From assembly GCF_900103645.1 (NCBI RefSeq), contig NZ_FNHP01000013.1, positions 1-64,000 on the forward strand: a stretch of DNA of 64,000 bases, given 5' to 3'. The notes below the pieces were generated by a model. The model did not search any database and had not been told where the DNA came from. It saw only the letters and a list, made by a program, of their open reading frames with translations. The position numbers and the translations under genes were made by a program. Shown piece after piece: positions 26,174 through 36,084 of the stretch. Each line of letters begins with the position of its first letter. The stretch's first letter is position 1. Origin of the DNA: Oryzisolibacter propanilivorax. GTDB taxonomy: Bacteria > Pseudomonadota > Gammaproteobacteria > Burkholderiales > Burkholderiaceae_C.

Positions 26174-27217
26174 TCAGCGCGCCGGCGGCTCGGCCAGGCG
26201 CCGGCCCTGCGAGATGGCGTAGGGCGCGGCGCGCGCGGCCAGCATCGGGTCGGCCGAGGCCACCACGCCGCGCGGCAGCACCAGCGGCACGAAGGTCGGC
26301 GCGGCGCAGGGGCCGGCGCCGCTGTCGTCGGCCGCCACCGAGGTGATGGTCAGCCGGCCCAGGTTCACCTTGCGCCGGTCGGCGGGCAGCGGCACCACCG
26401 GGCTGTCCAGCCGGTCGCCGGCCTCGGCCAGCTCCAGGTTGAAGTCGAACGCCGCGCGGCCCTGGCGCACGCGCTCGCGCAGGTCGGCGAACAGGAACTG
26501 GGCGCCGCGCGCACGCGCTTCCTCGTCGCTCAGGCCCTGCGTGCCGCCGACCGGCTCGAACAGCCACTTGCCCCAGTGCGTGCGGCCCTGTGCATCGACG
26601 AAACCGAAGGCGTGCACGCCCCAGTAGTTGACGGCGGCGAAGCTGGCCGGCACCGGCTGCGCCGCCAGGTACTTGGCCTGCAGCAGCACCTCGGGGTTGG
26701 CGTCGGCGAAGGCCTTGACGCGCGTCGGGTCCGGCTTGCCGGTGGCCGGGTCGGGTTGCAGCGACTGCAGCCGGCCGAGGAACTGCGCCGGCGTGGCGGC
26801 GCCGAACACCGGGCTGGAGATGTTGCCCATCTGCCACTGCTCGCCGCCGGGCAGGTCGAACTGCAGCGCCAGGTTGCGCTGCGTGCGGGTGTTGTCGGGC
26901 GCCTTCGGGTTGGCGCCGACCACCGAGAAGCGCGCCAGCACCGGCACTGCCCGGCCGCTGAAGGCCGAGGCCGTGGACAGGGCGCGCGCCTGCTCGCTGC
27001 CGATGAACTCGCCCGCTGCGCAGATGCCCTTGGCGCCCGAGCGGCGCTGGCCGGCGAACTTGCCGGTGCTGGCCTCCAGCTGGTTGACCAGGGCGGTGGG
27101 ATCGGTGTCGTCGCGCGCGGCGGCGCCGCCGCCGGTCTGGGCGCAGCCGGCCAGCAGCAGAGCGGCGGTGGCCGTGGCCATGGCGGTGCCGCGGCGCAGC
27201 AGGGTGGGGTGTGGCAT
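26174..27217 (-). CDS. catalase-related peroxidase, lipoprotein
   Basis: A 347-residue protein of the small, single-domain catalase family (SrpA-like). A lipobox LLLAGC at about residues 20-25 predicts anchoring in a membrane facing the periplasm. The catalase fold is seen in RRSGAKGICAAGEFIGS, PVLARFSVVGANPKAPDN and FAAVNYWGVHAFGFVDAQGR. The usual distal His of catalases lies in the replaced segment RSGAKGICAAGEF, so the active site looks altered. It may handle peroxide or organic hydroperoxide produced by periplasmic oxidation. Next to the PQQ receptor gene, transcribed in the same direction. Confidence 0.8.
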   Translation of the reverse strand: MPHPTLLRRGTAMATATAALLLAGCAQTGGGAAARDDTDPTALVNQLEASTGKFAGQRRSGAKGICAAGEFIGSEQARALSTASAFSGRAVPVLARFSVVGANPKAPDNTRTQRNLALQFDLPGGEQWQMGNISSPVFGAATPAQFLGRLQSLQPDPATGKPDPTRVKAFADANPEVLLQAKYLAAQPVPASFAAVNYWGVHAFGFVDAQGRTHWGKWLFEPVGGTQGLSDEEARARGAQFLFADLRERVRQGRAAFDFNLELAEAGDRLDSPVVPLPADRRKVNLGRLTITSVAADDSGAGPCAAPTFVPLVLPRGVVASADPMLAARAAPYAISQGRRLAEPPAR

Positions 27218-27245
27218 CGTGGGTCTCCTCGGATCTTGGTTTTGT

Positions 27246-27300
27246 GGCGAAAAGTGCCAATAGCCGTTGTTCTTCAATGGCTTGAAGCTATTAAAAAAGT
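27246..27300 (-). repeat. dispersed AGCT...GGGCT palindromic repeat, copy F
   Basis: The reverse strand reads AATAGCTTCAAGCCATTGAAG, then CAACGGCTATTGGCACTTTT. It lies in the 128-base gap between the TonB receptor and the catalase-related gene. A GCCGGC...GCCGGC stem followed by a run of T (minus strand, 27301-27340) in the same gap may end the receptor transcript. Confidence 0.6.
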
Positions 27301-27345
27301 AGCAAAAAAAGGGGCGAAAGCCGGCTGCGCGGGCCGGCCTGGGGT

Positions 27346-29478
27346 TCAGAACTGGTGCGTCAGGCTCAGCCCCAGCATCCACTGCCGTCCCGGCGCGCCC
27401 TCGAAGTAGCGCCCGTTGCTCTCGTTGACGATGACCGAGCCGACGTACTGCCGGTCGGTCAGGTTGTCGATGCGCGCGAAGGTGTCCAGCTTCCAGGCGC
27501 CGCGCTGCAGCGTGTGCCCGGCGCTGGCCGCCAGCACGCCGTAGGACGGGGTGAGCACACTGTTGCTGTCGTTGGCGGCGATGCTGCCCAGGTGGCGCCA
27601 TTCGACGCCGGCGCGCCACTGGCTGTCCGGGCGCCAGTCCAGCGCCAGCCAGGCCTGGCGCCGGGCGGTGCCGGCGATGCGCCGGCCGGCCGGCACGCAG
27701 TTGCCCTTGGCGTCGCAGAAACCCTCGCGCAGGGTCGCGTCCAGCAGCGTCAGCGCGCCTTGCAGCTGCCAGGCGCGCGCCAGCTGCAGCGTGCCGGCCA
27801 GCTCCAGCCCCTGGCGCCGGGTGCGCCCGGCGTTCTGGTAGGAGGTGCGGCCGCCGGCGTTCTCGGCCGGCACGATCTCGTCCTGGGTGCGGGTGTGGAA
27901 CAGCGCCGCCGACCAGTCGCCGCGCAGCAAACCGTCGCCCGCGAGGCGCTGGCGCACGCCGACCTCGGCGCTGGTCGAGGTGGCCGGGCGCAGGCCGAAG
28001 TTCAGGCCTGCCAAGCCGCCCGGGCGGTAGGAGATCTCGTTGAAGGTGGGCGTCTCCAGCCCGCCGCCGACCGAGGCGTAGAACTGCGTGCGCGCGTCCC
28101 AGGCGTGCTGCAGGCTGAGCACCGGCAGCAGCCGGCGGTAGCGTGCGTCGCCGCTGTCGTCGCCGTTGCCCGGGGCGATGTAGTGGTCGCGCGACTCGAA
28201 GCGCACGCGGCTGTAGCGCACGCCGGCGTCCAGCCGCCAGCGCGGCGCGAAGGCCCAGCTGGCCTGCGCGTAGGGGTCCAGGTTGCTCAGCGTGTTGCGC
28301 TCGTCGCGGCGCAGCGTGCCCTGGACGCCCAGCACGTCGCCCAGGTGGTTGTTGTAGCCCTGGCGGTCCTCGCGCACCACGCTGGCGGCCAGGCCGGCGA
28401 TGAGCCCCACCTCGCCGTCCTGCGGCTCGGCGTTGTGCGCCCAGCGCAGATCCAGGCCGCCGTAGTCGCGGCCCAGGTCGATCACGCCGCCGGCGCTGGT
28501 GGGGGCCTTCTGTGCCGCCACCGGGATGGACTGGTACTGGGTGATGGCGCGCGTGCCGGCATAGAGCGTGGCGCGCACGGCGCTGGCGCCGTCCAGCCGG
28601 CGCTCCCAGGTCAGGCCGGCCTGGGTCTGGCGCATGGTCTTGCGCATGTTGAACTGCAGCGGCCCGGCGGCGGTGGCGCGCGGGTCGGCGCGCCACTCGG
28701 CCGGGGTCAGTCCGCCGGCGTCCTGGGCGTCGATGGCGGTGTGGTTGGCCACCAGGGTCAGCTGCGTGTCCTCGCGCGGCTGGGTGTCCAGGCGCAGGTT
28801 CAGCTGGTTCTTGTCGGCGGCGCTGTGCACGCGCCAGCCGTCGGTGAGAAAGCGGCTGGCGCTGACCACGTAGCCCACGCCGCCAGCCTCGCCCTGCGCC
28901 TTCAGGCCCAGGCGCTTCTGGCCGTTGCTGCCCAGGGCGAAGCTGCCCTGCACGCTGGGCCGGCCCTGGCCGCGCTCGGTCCAGGCCTGGATCACGCCGC
29001 CCGAGGCGTTGCCGTACAGCGCCGAGTACGGCCCGCGCAGCACCTCGATGCGCTCCAGCGACGACAGGTCGATGTGGTTGGTCTGGCCCTGGCCATCGGG
29101 CATGGTCGCCGGGATGCCGTCCACGAACACCTGGATGCCGCGCACGCCGAACGTCGAGCGCGCGCCGTGCCCGCGGATCGACAGCTGCAGGTCCTGCGCG
29201 TAGTTCTGCCGGTTCTGCAGCAGCAGGCCGGGTGTGCCGCCCAGGGATTCGGACAGGTTGACCTGCCATTGCCGGTCGCGCAGCTGCTCGCCATCGAGCA
29301 CGCTGACCGAGGCCGGCGTCTGCTCCACCGGCGACTGCGCCAGCGTGCTGCGCACGGTGACGGCCTGCAGGACGGCGGCCTGTTGCGGCGCGCCCTGCGC
29401 CTGCGCCAGCAGGGGCAGCAGCAGGCAGGCGGCGGCCAGCGGGCGCAGCGCGAACGAGGGAATGTGCGGCGGGTGCAT
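27346..29478 (-). CDS. pqqU: TonB-dependent receptor, probable PQQ importer
   Basis: A 710-residue outer-membrane receptor: signal peptide (LRPLAAACLLLPLLAQAQ), plug domain (about 35-165) and 22-strand barrel ending in Phe (LSLTHQF). The sequence is strikingly like E. coli YncD, now known as the PQQ receptor PqqU: NLSESLGGTPGLLLQNRQNY, DLQLSIRGHGARST, VDGIPATMPDGQGQTNHIDL, GPYSALYGNASGGV, APGNGDDSGDARY and YVGSVIVNESNGRYFEG all have near-identical counterparts there (recalled, not searched). Its position in a quinoprotein gene region supports PQQ uptake. AAGGAG precedes the start at 29478; the open frame extends upstream but is not the gene. Confidence 0.88.
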   Translation of the reverse strand: MHPPHIPSFALRPLAAACLLLPLLAQAQGAPQQAAVLQAVTVRSTLAQSPVEQTPASVSVLDGEQLRDRQWQVNLSESLGGTPGLLLQNRQNYAQDLQLSIRGHGARSTFGVRGIQVFVDGIPATMPDGQGQTNHIDLSSLERIEVLRGPYSALYGNASGGVIQAWTERGQGRPSVQGSFALGSNGQKRLGLKAQGEAGGVGYVVSASRFLTDGWRVHSAADKNQLNLRLDTQPREDTQLTLVANHTAIDAQDAGGLTPAEWRADPRATAAGPLQFNMRKTMRQTQAGLTWERRLDGASAVRATLYAGTRAITQYQSIPVAAQKAPTSAGGVIDLGRDYGGLDLRWAHNAEPQDGEVGLIAGLAASVVREDRQGYNNHLGDVLGVQGTLRRDERNTLSNLDPYAQASWAFAPRWRLDAGVRYSRVRFESRDHYIAPGNGDDSGDARYRRLLPVLSLQHAWDARTQFYASVGGGLETPTFNEISYRPGGLAGLNFGLRPATSTSAEVGVRQRLAGDGLLRGDWSAALFHTRTQDEIVPAENAGGRTSYQNAGRTRRQGLELAGTLQLARAWQLQGALTLLDATLREGFCDAKGNCVPAGRRIAGTARRQAWLALDWRPDSQWRAGVEWRHLGSIAANDSNSVLTPSYGVLAASAGHTLQRGAWKLDTFARIDNLTDRQYVGSVIVNESNGRYFEGAPGRQWMLGLSLTHQF

Positions 29479-29607
29479 GGAGGCTCCTTGCGAAGGCCGG
29501 GGCGTGCTCGGCCGGCCAAGTTGATCGTGGAAATTCTGCTGCGGGCGTGCGGCCGGGCGCTGGGGCGCAAGGCGCCGCCAAGGCCCGGCCGGGAGGAAAA
29601 ACAGACG

Positions 29608-29656
29608 AAAAAAAGCCGCGCCGGCCCCATGCATGCATGCGGCCCGGCCCGGCTGG
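29608..29656 (-). terminator. terminator of the aldehyde dehydrogenase gene
   Basis: On the minus strand a GC-rich hairpin (GCCGGGCC...GGCCGGCGCGGC around CATGCATGCATG) is followed by seven T. It lies 70 bases after the aldehyde dehydrogenase stop. Confidence 0.65.
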
Positions 29657-29725
29657 CTGGGTCAGGGGCAGGTCAGGCGCCGCGCGCCGGCCCTCGGGCG
29701 GGGCCGGGCGCGGGCCGAATGCCGG

Positions 29726-31252
29726 TCAGAAGAAGCCCAGCGCCTTGGAGCTGTAGCTGACCAGCAGGTTCTTGGTTTGCTGGTAGTTGGCCATGGCCAT
29801 CTTGTGCGTTTCGCGGCCGATGCCGGACTTCTTGTAGCCGCCGAAGGTGGCGTGCGCCGGGTACAGGTGGTAGCAGTTGGTCCACACCCGGCCGGCCTGG
29901 ATGGCGCGGCCCATCTTGTAGGCGGTCGAGCCATTGCGGCTCCACACGCCGGCGCCCAGGCCGTACTCGCTGTCGTTGGCGATGCGCAGCGCGTCCTCGG
30001 CGTCCTTGAAGGTGGTCACCGAGGCCACGGGGCCGAAGATTTCCTCCTGGAACACGCGCATGTGGTTCTGGCCGTACAGCAGCGTCGGCTTGATGAAGAA
30101 GCCGTCGTCGATGTCACCGCCGGCGCGCAGCCGCTCGCCGCCGGTCAGGCACTGCGCGCCCTCGCCCCGGCCGATGTCAATGTAGCCCAGGATGCGGTCC
30201 AGCTGCTGCTGCGACACCTGTGCGCCGACCATGGTGCTCTTGTCCAGCGGGTGGCCCTGCTTCATGGCCTCGACGCGCGCCAGGGCGCGCTCGATGAAGC
30301 GGTCGTAGATGGACTCCTGCACCAGGATGCGCGACGGGCAGGTGCAGACCTCGCCCTGGTTCAGCGCGAACATGGAAAAACCTTCCAGCGCCTTGTCCAG
30401 GAACTCGTCGTCCGCGTCCATCACGTCGGCGAAGAAGATGTTCGGGCTTTTGCCGCCCAGCTCGACGGTGGAGGGGATCAGGTTGTCGGCGGCGGCGTGC
30501 AGGATGCGCTGGCCCACCGGGGTGGAGCCGGTGAAGGCGATCTTCGCGATGCGCTTGCTGGTCGCCAGCGCCTCGCCGGCCTCCTTGCCGTAGCCGTTGA
30601 CGATGTTCACCACGCCCGGCGGCAGCAGGTCGCCGATCAGCTCCATCAGCACCATGATCGAGGCGGGGGTCTGCTCGGCCGGCTTCATCACCACCGTGCA
30701 GCCGGCGGCCAGCGCTGGCGCCAGCTTCCAGCAGGCCATCAGGAGCGGGAAGTTCCACGGAATGATCTGGCCGACCACGCCGATGGGCTCCTTGAAGTGG
30801 TAGGCCACGGTGTTGGCGTCGATCTCGGAGATCGTGCCCTCCTCGGCGCGCAGGCAGCCGGCGAAGTAGCGGAAGTGGTCGACGCCCAGCGGCAGGTCGG
30901 CCGCCATGGTCTCGCGCAGCGGCTTGCCGTTGTCGATGGTCTCGGCAATCGCCAGCAACTCCAGGTTCTCCTCCATGCGGTCGGCGATCTTGAGCAGGAT
31001 GCGCGAGCGCTCGGCCGGCGCGGTGCTGCCCCACTGGGCCTGCGCGGCGTGCGCCGCGTCCAGCGCGCGGTTCACGTCGGCCGCGTCGGACTGCGCCACC
31101 TTGCAAAACGGCTTGCCGGTGATGGGTGAGACGTTGTCGAAGTAGCGCCCGGCCTGCGGCGCCACCCACTTGCCGCCGATGAAGTTGTCGTACTGCTGGC
31201 GGTACGGGTAGGCGATGTCGAGGTTGAAGCGCTTGAGTTCGAACATGTCCAT
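29726..31252 (-). CDS. aldehyde dehydrogenase, ExaC/AcoD type
   Basis: A 508-residue NAD-dependent aldehyde dehydrogenase. [40 protein letters not shown] and the catalytic Cys303 in [11 protein letters not shown] are all present. The extra cysteine (CTC) and overall sequence match the acetaldehyde dehydrogenases ExaC/AcoD, which oxidise the aldehyde made by PQQ alcohol dehydrogenases and are often under AcoR/sigma-54 control. AGGAG precedes the ATG. A near-consensus -24/-12 site lies 80 bases upstream. Confidence 0.93.
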   Translation of the reverse strand: MDMFELKRFNLDIAYPYRQQYDNFIGGKWVAPQAGRYFDNVSPITGKPFCKVAQSDAADVNRALDAAHAAQAQWGSTAPAERSRILLKIADRMEENLELLAIAETIDNGKPLRETMAADLPLGVDHFRYFAGCLRAEEGTISEIDANTVAYHFKEPIGVVGQIIPWNFPLLMACWKLAPALAAGCTVVMKPAEQTPASIMVLMELIGDLLPPGVVNIVNGYGKEAGEALATSKRIAKIAFTGSTPVGQRILHAAADNLIPSTVELGGKSPNIFFADVMDADDEFLDKALEGFSMFALNQGEVCTCPSRILVQESIYDRFIERALARVEAMKQGHPLDKSTMVGAQVSQQQLDRILGYIDIGRGEGAQCLTGGERLRAGGDIDDGFFIKPTLLYGQNHMRVFQEEIFGPVASVTTFKDAEDALRIANDSEYGLGAGVWSRNGSTAYKMGRAIQAGRVWTNCYHLYPAHATFGGYKKSGIGRETHKMAMANYQQTKNLLVSYSSKALGFF

Positions 31253-31331
31253 GGTGGTCTCCTGGGTGGAAAGGGTGGAAGGCCGAAAGCACGGAAGGAA
31301 GGAATCGCGCCGCCGGCTTGCACGAGGTGTA

Positions 31332-31347
31332 TTCAAACTTCGTGCCA
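31332..31347 (-). promoter_or_regulatory. possible sigma-54 promoter of the aldehyde dehydrogenase gene
   Basis: The minus strand reads TGGCACGAAGTTTGAA. The -24 half is perfect and the spacing is correct, but the -12 element is TTGAA instead of TTGCA. It would place the start of transcription about 68 bases before the ATG. Plausible given the sigma-54 control of the alcohol dehydrogenase genes nearby; the mismatch keeps confidence moderate. Confidence 0.5.
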
Positions 31348-31495
31348 GGTGCGGCGCACGCCCGGCGCGCGGCTGCCGGCCGCGCGGCCCGCAACCGGCA
31401 CGCGGCGGGGCGCGGTCAGATTGCCACAGTCAGCGCGCGCGGGCTGTTCCAAATTGCGCCAGTTGCCCGGCTTTGGAGCAGGCGCCGCCGCCGGT

Positions 31496-32575
31496 CTAGG
31501 GTTTGTCCGGGGGCAGGGGGGCGCCGCCGGCGCGCGCCGCCTGGCGAAAGCGCGCCGGCGCCTGGCCGGTCCAGGCGCGAAAGGCGCGGATGAAGGTCTT
31601 CTCGCTGGCAAAGCCCACGGCCTGCGCCACCTGCTTGATTGGCCGGTCGCTGCGCAGCAGCAGCTCGGTGGCGCGCGCGCGGCGTGCCTCGTCCTTCAGG
31701 CGCTGCAGCGACGCGCCCTCGGCCGCCAGCTGGCGGTGCAGGGTGCGCGGCGACAGGTGCAGCGCGGCGGCCAAGGCGGCGGCGTCGCCCGGGGCCTCGG
31801 GGCCCTGCGCCAGCAGCTGGCGCACGCGCTGCACCAGCAGCCGGTCGCGCCGATAGGGCCGCACCGTCAGCGGCAGTGCGTGCTGCAGCATGCGGTCCAT
31901 GGCGGCGGCGTCGCGCACCAGCGGCAGCTGCAGGTAGCGTGCGTCGACATGCACGGCGGCGCGCGGCGCATCGAAGCGCACCGGCGCCGGGAACAGCACC
32001 GCGTAGGCGCTGGCGTGCGCCGGCGCGGCGAAGGGAAAGTCGGCCTGCAGCAGCGGCAGGCGCGAGTCAATGAACCAGCTGGCCAGCCCGAGCGCGTTGC
32101 GCAGCGTCGAGACCAGGCAGAACTCGCGCAGATCGCCCAAGTCGCGCATTTCGTCGATGGCCAACGTGGCCTGGCCGTCCGCTTCCTGCAGCCGCAGCCC
32201 GATGGCCTGCGTCAGCAGGCCATGCTGGCGGCACCAGCGCGCCAGCGCCCGGCCCAGCGTCGGCGCGGACAGCGCGGCGCGCGCCAGCATGCCGTAACTG
32301 CCCCAGGGCAGGCGGCGCTCGAACCAGCCCAGCGCCTCGTCGTCCAGCTCGCGCATGGCGCCGTCGCACAGCACCTCCATCTGCCAGGCGGTGATGCGCG
32401 CCTCAGCGTCGGCCAGCTGCGCTGGCGCGATTTGCGCCCGCGCCAGCACGCCGGCAGCGTCCAGCCTGCGCTGCGCATAGGCCTGCACCACCGCGCGCAC
32501 GAAGGCCATGGGCGTGGCGGCGACGCCGCCCTGGCGCGGGCCAAGGCGGTGGGCGGGCAGGCTGGGGGTGTACAT
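31496..32575 (-). CDS. AraC-family transcriptional regulator
   Basis: A 359-residue regulator. The N-terminal ~220 residues are of the arabinose-binding-like type (LERARIxxxxLAD pattern, [33 protein letters not shown]-like segment). The C-terminal AraC double helix-turn-helix contains [16 protein letters not shown] and [20 protein letters not shown]. Close relatives control amino acid or fatty acid catabolism. It is divergent from the acyl-CoA ligase gene with a 117-base gap, so it may regulate that gene and the liu cluster behind it. Inducer unknown. Confidence 0.88.
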   Translation of the reverse strand: MYTPSLPAHRLGPRQGGVAATPMAFVRAVVQAYAQRRLDAAGVLARAQIAPAQLADAEARITAWQMEVLCDGAMRELDDEALGWFERRLPWGSYGMLARAALSAPTLGRALARWCRQHGLLTQAIGLRLQEADGQATLAIDEMRDLGDLREFCLVSTLRNALGLASWFIDSRLPLLQADFPFAAPAHASAYAVLFPAPVRFDAPRAAVHVDARYLQLPLVRDAAAMDRMLQHALPLTVRPYRRDRLLVQRVRQLLAQGPEAPGDAAALAAALHLSPRTLHRQLAAEGASLQRLKDEARRARATELLLRSDRPIKQVAQAVGFASEKTFIRAFRAWTGQAPARFRQAARAGGAPLPPDKP

Positions 32576-32692
32576 GGCGTGGCCATTATTGCAACCTCGC
32601 TGGCCCCATCCGGGCCACGGCCCGGCGTATGCTGGCCCGTGGCCGGGCGACCCCGCCCGCCTGAGCCGCGCGGATTTCCTGGAGACACCTGC

Positions 32693-34432
32693 ATGCCGGA
32701 GCAACACGCCACGACCCCGTCCGCACCGCCCGCCGCGGCGCCCAGCCACGCCTGGGGCGACACGGCGGCGCCGCTGATCGAGCAGACCATCGGCGACTTC
32801 TTCGCCGGCGTGGCCGAGTGCCAGCCGGATCGCGAGGCGCTGGTCAGCCGCCACCAGAACCTGCGCTACAGCTACTCCGAACTGCACGCGCAAGCGCGGC
32901 GCCTGGCCAGCGCGCTGCTGCGGCTGGGCCTGGCGCCCGGCGACCGCGTCGGCATCTGGTCGCACAACAACGCCGAGTGGGTGCTGATGCAGCTGGCCAC
33001 GGCGCAGGTCGGACTGATCCTGGTCAACATCAACCCGGCCTACCGCGTGGCCGAGGTCGAGTACGCCCTGACGAAGGTCGGCTGCAAGGCGTTGGTGACC
33101 ATGGCCCGCTTTAAGACCAGCGACTATGTGGGCATGCTGCGCGAGCTGGCGCCCGAGCTGGCCCTGTGTTTGCCCGGCCGGCTGGCCTCGCGCCGCCTGC
33201 CCGAGCTGCGCAGCGTGGTCTGGATCGATGTGGCAGGCGAGGGCGACGAGCAGCCCGGCATGCTGCGCTTTTCCGAGTTGATGCAACGCGGCGACGCGCA
33301 GGACGCGCGCATCGACACCATCGGCGTGGGGCTGAGGAACACCGACCCGATCAACATCCAGTTCACCAGCGGCACCACGGGCTTCCCGAAGGGCGCGACG
33401 CTGACCCACCGCAACATCTTGAACAACGGCTTCTTCATCGGCGAGTGCATGCGCCTGACGCCCGAGGACCGGCTGTGCATCCCCGTGCCGCTGTACCACT
33501 GTTTCGGCATGGTGCTGGGCAACCTGGCGTGCTTCACGCACGGCGCGACCATCGTCTATCCGAACGACGGGTTCGACCCGCTCACGGTGCTGCAGGCGGT
33601 GCAGGAGGAGCGCTGCACCGGCTTGCATGGCGTGCCGACCATGTTCATCGCCGAACTGGACCACCCGCGCTTCCCGGAGTTCGACCTCAGCAGCCTGCGC
33701 ACCGGCATCATGGCCGGATCGCCGTGCCCGATCGAGGTCATGAAGCGCGTGGTGCAGCAGATGCACCTGTCCGAGATCACCATCGCCTACGGCATGACCG
33801 AGACCAGTCCGGTCAGCTGCCAGAGCAGCACCGACACCCCCCTGGCCAAACGCGTGTCCACCGTGGGCACGGTGCAGCCGCACCTGGAGGTGAAGATCAT
33901 CGACCCCGAGAGCGGCCAGATCGTGCCGCGCGGCACCAGCGGCGAGCTGTGCACGCGCGGCTACTCGGTCATGCACGGCTACTGGGGCGATGCCGAGAAA
34001 ACGCGCGAGGCCATCGACGACGACGGCTTCATGCACACCGGCGATCTGGCGACCATGGACGAGGACGGCTACGTGAACATCGTCGGGCGCATCAAGGACA
34101 TGGTGATCCGCGGCGGCGAGAACCTGTACCCGCGCGAGATCGAAGAGTTCCTGTACCGCCACCCGCTGGTGCAGGACGTGCAGGTGGTTGGCGTGCCCGA
34201 CGCGCGACTGGGCGAAGAGCTGTGCGCCTGGATCATTCCGAAGCCCGGCGCCGCGCCCACCGAGGACGATATCCGCGCCTTCTGCAAGGGCCAGATCGCG
34301 CATTACAAGGTGCCGCGATACATCCGCTTCGTGGCCGAGTTCCCCATGACCGTCACCGGCAAGATCCAGAAATTCAAGATCCGCGACGCCATGAAGGACG
34401 AGCTGGGCCTGCACGAAAGCAAAACGGCCTGA
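32693..34432 (+). CDS. AMP-binding acyl-CoA ligase
   Basis: A 579-residue adenylate-forming enzyme that activates a carboxylic acid to its CoA ester. The P-loop-like [42 protein letters not shown] and the C-terminal [10 protein letters not shown] (catalytic Lys) are present. In many proteobacteria such a ligase heads the leucine/isovalerate cluster; isovalerate, medium-chain fatty acids or related acids are candidate substrates. GGAGA lies before the ATG. It precedes liuB by 23 bases and is surely co-transcribed. Confidence 0.9.
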   Translation: MPEQHATTPSAPPAAAPSHAWGDTAAPLIEQTIGDFFAGVAECQPDREALVSRHQNLRYSYSELHAQARRLASALLRLGLAPGDRVGIWSHNNAEWVLMQLATAQVGLILVNINPAYRVAEVEYALTKVGCKALVTMARFKTSDYVGMLRELAPELALCLPGRLASRRLPELRSVVWIDVAGEGDEQPGMLRFSELMQRGDAQDARIDTIGVGLRNTDPINIQFTSGTTGFPKGATLTHRNILNNGFFIGECMRLTPEDRLCIPVPLYHCFGMVLGNLACFTHGATIVYPNDGFDPLTVLQAVQEERCTGLHGVPTMFIAELDHPRFPEFDLSSLRTGIMAGSPCPIEVMKRVVQQMHLSEITIAYGMTETSPVSCQSSTDTPLAKRVSTVGTVQPHLEVKIIDPESGQIVPRGTSGELCTRGYSVMHGYWGDAEKTREAIDDDGFMHTGDLATMDEDGYVNIVGRIKDMVIRGGENLYPREIEEFLYRHPLVQDVQVVGVPDARLGEELCAWIIPKPGAAPTEDDIRAFCKGQIAHYKVPRYIRFVAEFPMTVTGKIQKFKIRDAMKDELGLHESKTA

Positions 34433-34455
34433 CCGGCCCCAAGGAACGAACCGAC

Positions 34456-36060
34456 ATGATTCTCGAATCCCGCCTGAACTCCCGCTCGGCCGATTTCCAG
34501 GCCAACGCCGCGGCCATGCGCCAGCTGGTCGACGACCTGCGCGCCCAGATCGAGCGCGTGGCCCTGGGCGGCAGCGAGGCCGCGCGCGCCAAGCACGTCG
34601 CGCGCGGCAAGCTGCTGCCGCGCGACCGCGTGCACATGCTGCTCGACCCCGGCACGCCGTTCCTGGAGATCGCCCCGCTGGCGGCGCTGAACATGTACGG
34701 CGGCGATGCGCCCGGTGCCGGCCTGATCGTCGGCATCGGCCGCGTGGCCGGCACCGACTGCCTGATCGTGTGCAACGACGCCACCGTCAAGGGCGGCACC
34801 TATTACCCGATGACAGTGAAGAAGCACCTGCGCGCGCAGGAGATTGCTGAAGCCAACTGCCTGCCGTGCATCTACCTGGTCGACTCGGGCGGCGCCAACC
34901 TGCCGAATCAGGACGAGGTCTTCCCGGACCGCGACCACTTCGGCCGTATCTTCTACAACCAGGCCAACATGAGCGCGCAGGGCATCGCGCAGATCGCCGT
35001 GGTCATGGGCTCGTGCACGGCGGGCGGCGCCTACGTGCCGGCGATGAGCGACGAGACCATCATCGTCAAGGACCAGGGCACCATCTTTCTGGGCGGGCCG
35101 CCGCTGGTGAAGGCTGCGACCGGCGAGGTGGTCTCGGCCGAAGATCTGGGTGGCGGCGAAGTGCACACGCGGCTGTCAGGCGTGGCCGACCATCTGGCGC
35201 AGGACGACACGCACGCGCTGGCACTGGCGCGCGCGGCGGTGAAGAATTTGAATCGGAATCGACCTCCAGCCCTTGCGCATCAAGGGCCTAAAGCTCCTAA
35301 ATTCGCAGCAGAAGAGCTGTACGGCGTGATCCCGACCGACACCCGCAAGCCCTTCGACGTGCGCGAGATCATTGCCCGCATCGTCGATGGCAGCGAGTTC
35401 GACGAGTTCAAGGCGCGTTTCGGCTCGACCCTGGTGACGGGCTTTGCCCGCATCGAGGGCATGCCGGTGGGCATCATCGCCAACAACGGCATCCTGTTTT
35501 CCGAGTCGGCCGTCAAGGGCGCGCACTTCATCGAGCTGTGCTGCCAGCGCAAGATCCCGCTGGTGTTCCTGCAGAACATCACCGGCTTCATGGTCGGGCG
35601 CAAGGTCGAAAACGAGGGCATCGCGCGCCACGGCGCGAAGCTGGTGACGGCGGTGGCCACGGCCAACGTGCCGAAGTTCACCATCATCATCGGCGGCAGT
35701 TTCGGCGCCGGTAACTACGGCATGTGCGGGCGTGCGTACTCGCCGCGCTTCCTGTGGATGTGGCCGAATGCGCGCATCTCGGTCATGGGCGGCGAGCAGG
35801 CGGCCAGCGTGCTGGCCACGGTCAAGCGCGACGGCATCGAGGGCAGGGGCGGGCAGTGGAGCGCGGAGGAGGAAGAAGCCTTCAAGGCGCCGATCCGCCA
35901 GCAGTACGAGGACCAGGGCCACCCCTACTACGCCACCGCGCGTCTGTGGGACGACGGCATCATCGACCCGGCCGACACGCGCCGCGTGCTGGCGCTGGGC
36001 CTGGCGGCGGCGCGCAACGCGCCGATCCCCGACGTCAAGTTCGGCGTGTTCCGCATGTAA
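34456..36060 (+). CDS. liuB: 3-methylcrotonyl-CoA carboxylase, carboxyltransferase subunit
   Basis: A 534-residue carboxyltransferase that moves CO2 from biotin (on LiuD) to 3-methylcrotonyl-CoA. Typical segments: [71 protein letters not shown] and [18 protein letters not shown]. Between the two halves, residues about 264-284 ([19 protein letters not shown]) are encoded by a copy of the dispersed palindromic repeat, with AT-rich codons unlike the rest of the gene, yet the frame and the usual linker length are kept. Confidence 0.94.
   Translation: MILESRLNSRSADFQANAAAMRQLVDDLRAQIERVALGGSEAARAKHVARGKLLPRDRVHMLLDPGTPFLEIAPLAALNMYGGDAPGAGLIVGIGRVAGTDCLIVCNDATVKGGTYYPMTVKKHLRAQEIAEANCLPCIYLVDSGGANLPNQDEVFPDRDHFGRIFYNQANMSAQGIAQIAVVMGSCTAGGAYVPAMSDETIIVKDQGTIFLGGPPLVKAATGEVVSAEDLGGGEVHTRLSGVADHLAQDDTHALALARAAVKNLNRNRPPALAHQGPKAPKFAAEELYGVIPTDTRKPFDVREIIARIVDGSEFDEFKARFGSTLVTGFARIEGMPVGIIANNGILFSESAVKGAHFIELCCQRKIPLVFLQNITGFMVGRKVENEGIARHGAKLVTAVATANVPKFTIIIGGSFGAGNYGMCGRAYSPRFLWMWPNARISVMGGEQAASVLATVKRDGIEGRGGQWSAEEEEAFKAPIRQQYEDQGHPYYATARLWDDGIIDPADTRRVLALGLAAARNAPIPDVKFGVFRM
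35247..35305 (-). repeat. dispersed repeat, copy G, inside liuB
   Basis: The reverse strand reads TTAGGAGCTTTAGGCCCTTG, then GCAAGGGCTGGAGGTCGATT. This lines up with copy C (AGAGCTGCAAGCCCTTG...ATGGGCTGGAGGCCGATTT) along its whole length. It is translated in frame as the inter-domain linker of the carboxyltransferase. Confidence 0.78.
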
Positions 36061-36084
36061 GCCCTGCAATTCGCAACATCTGCC

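Noticed and set aside
26174-29638. An 1,154-codon minus-strand gene joining catalase and receptor regions
   Set aside because: The true catalase-related gene starts at 27217 with a signal and lipobox; upstream the frame is a shadow of the receptor gene.
31496-34414. A single 972-codon minus-strand gene
   Set aside because: Only the last 359 codons encode a protein (AraC regulator). The rest is antisense to the acyl-CoA ligase.
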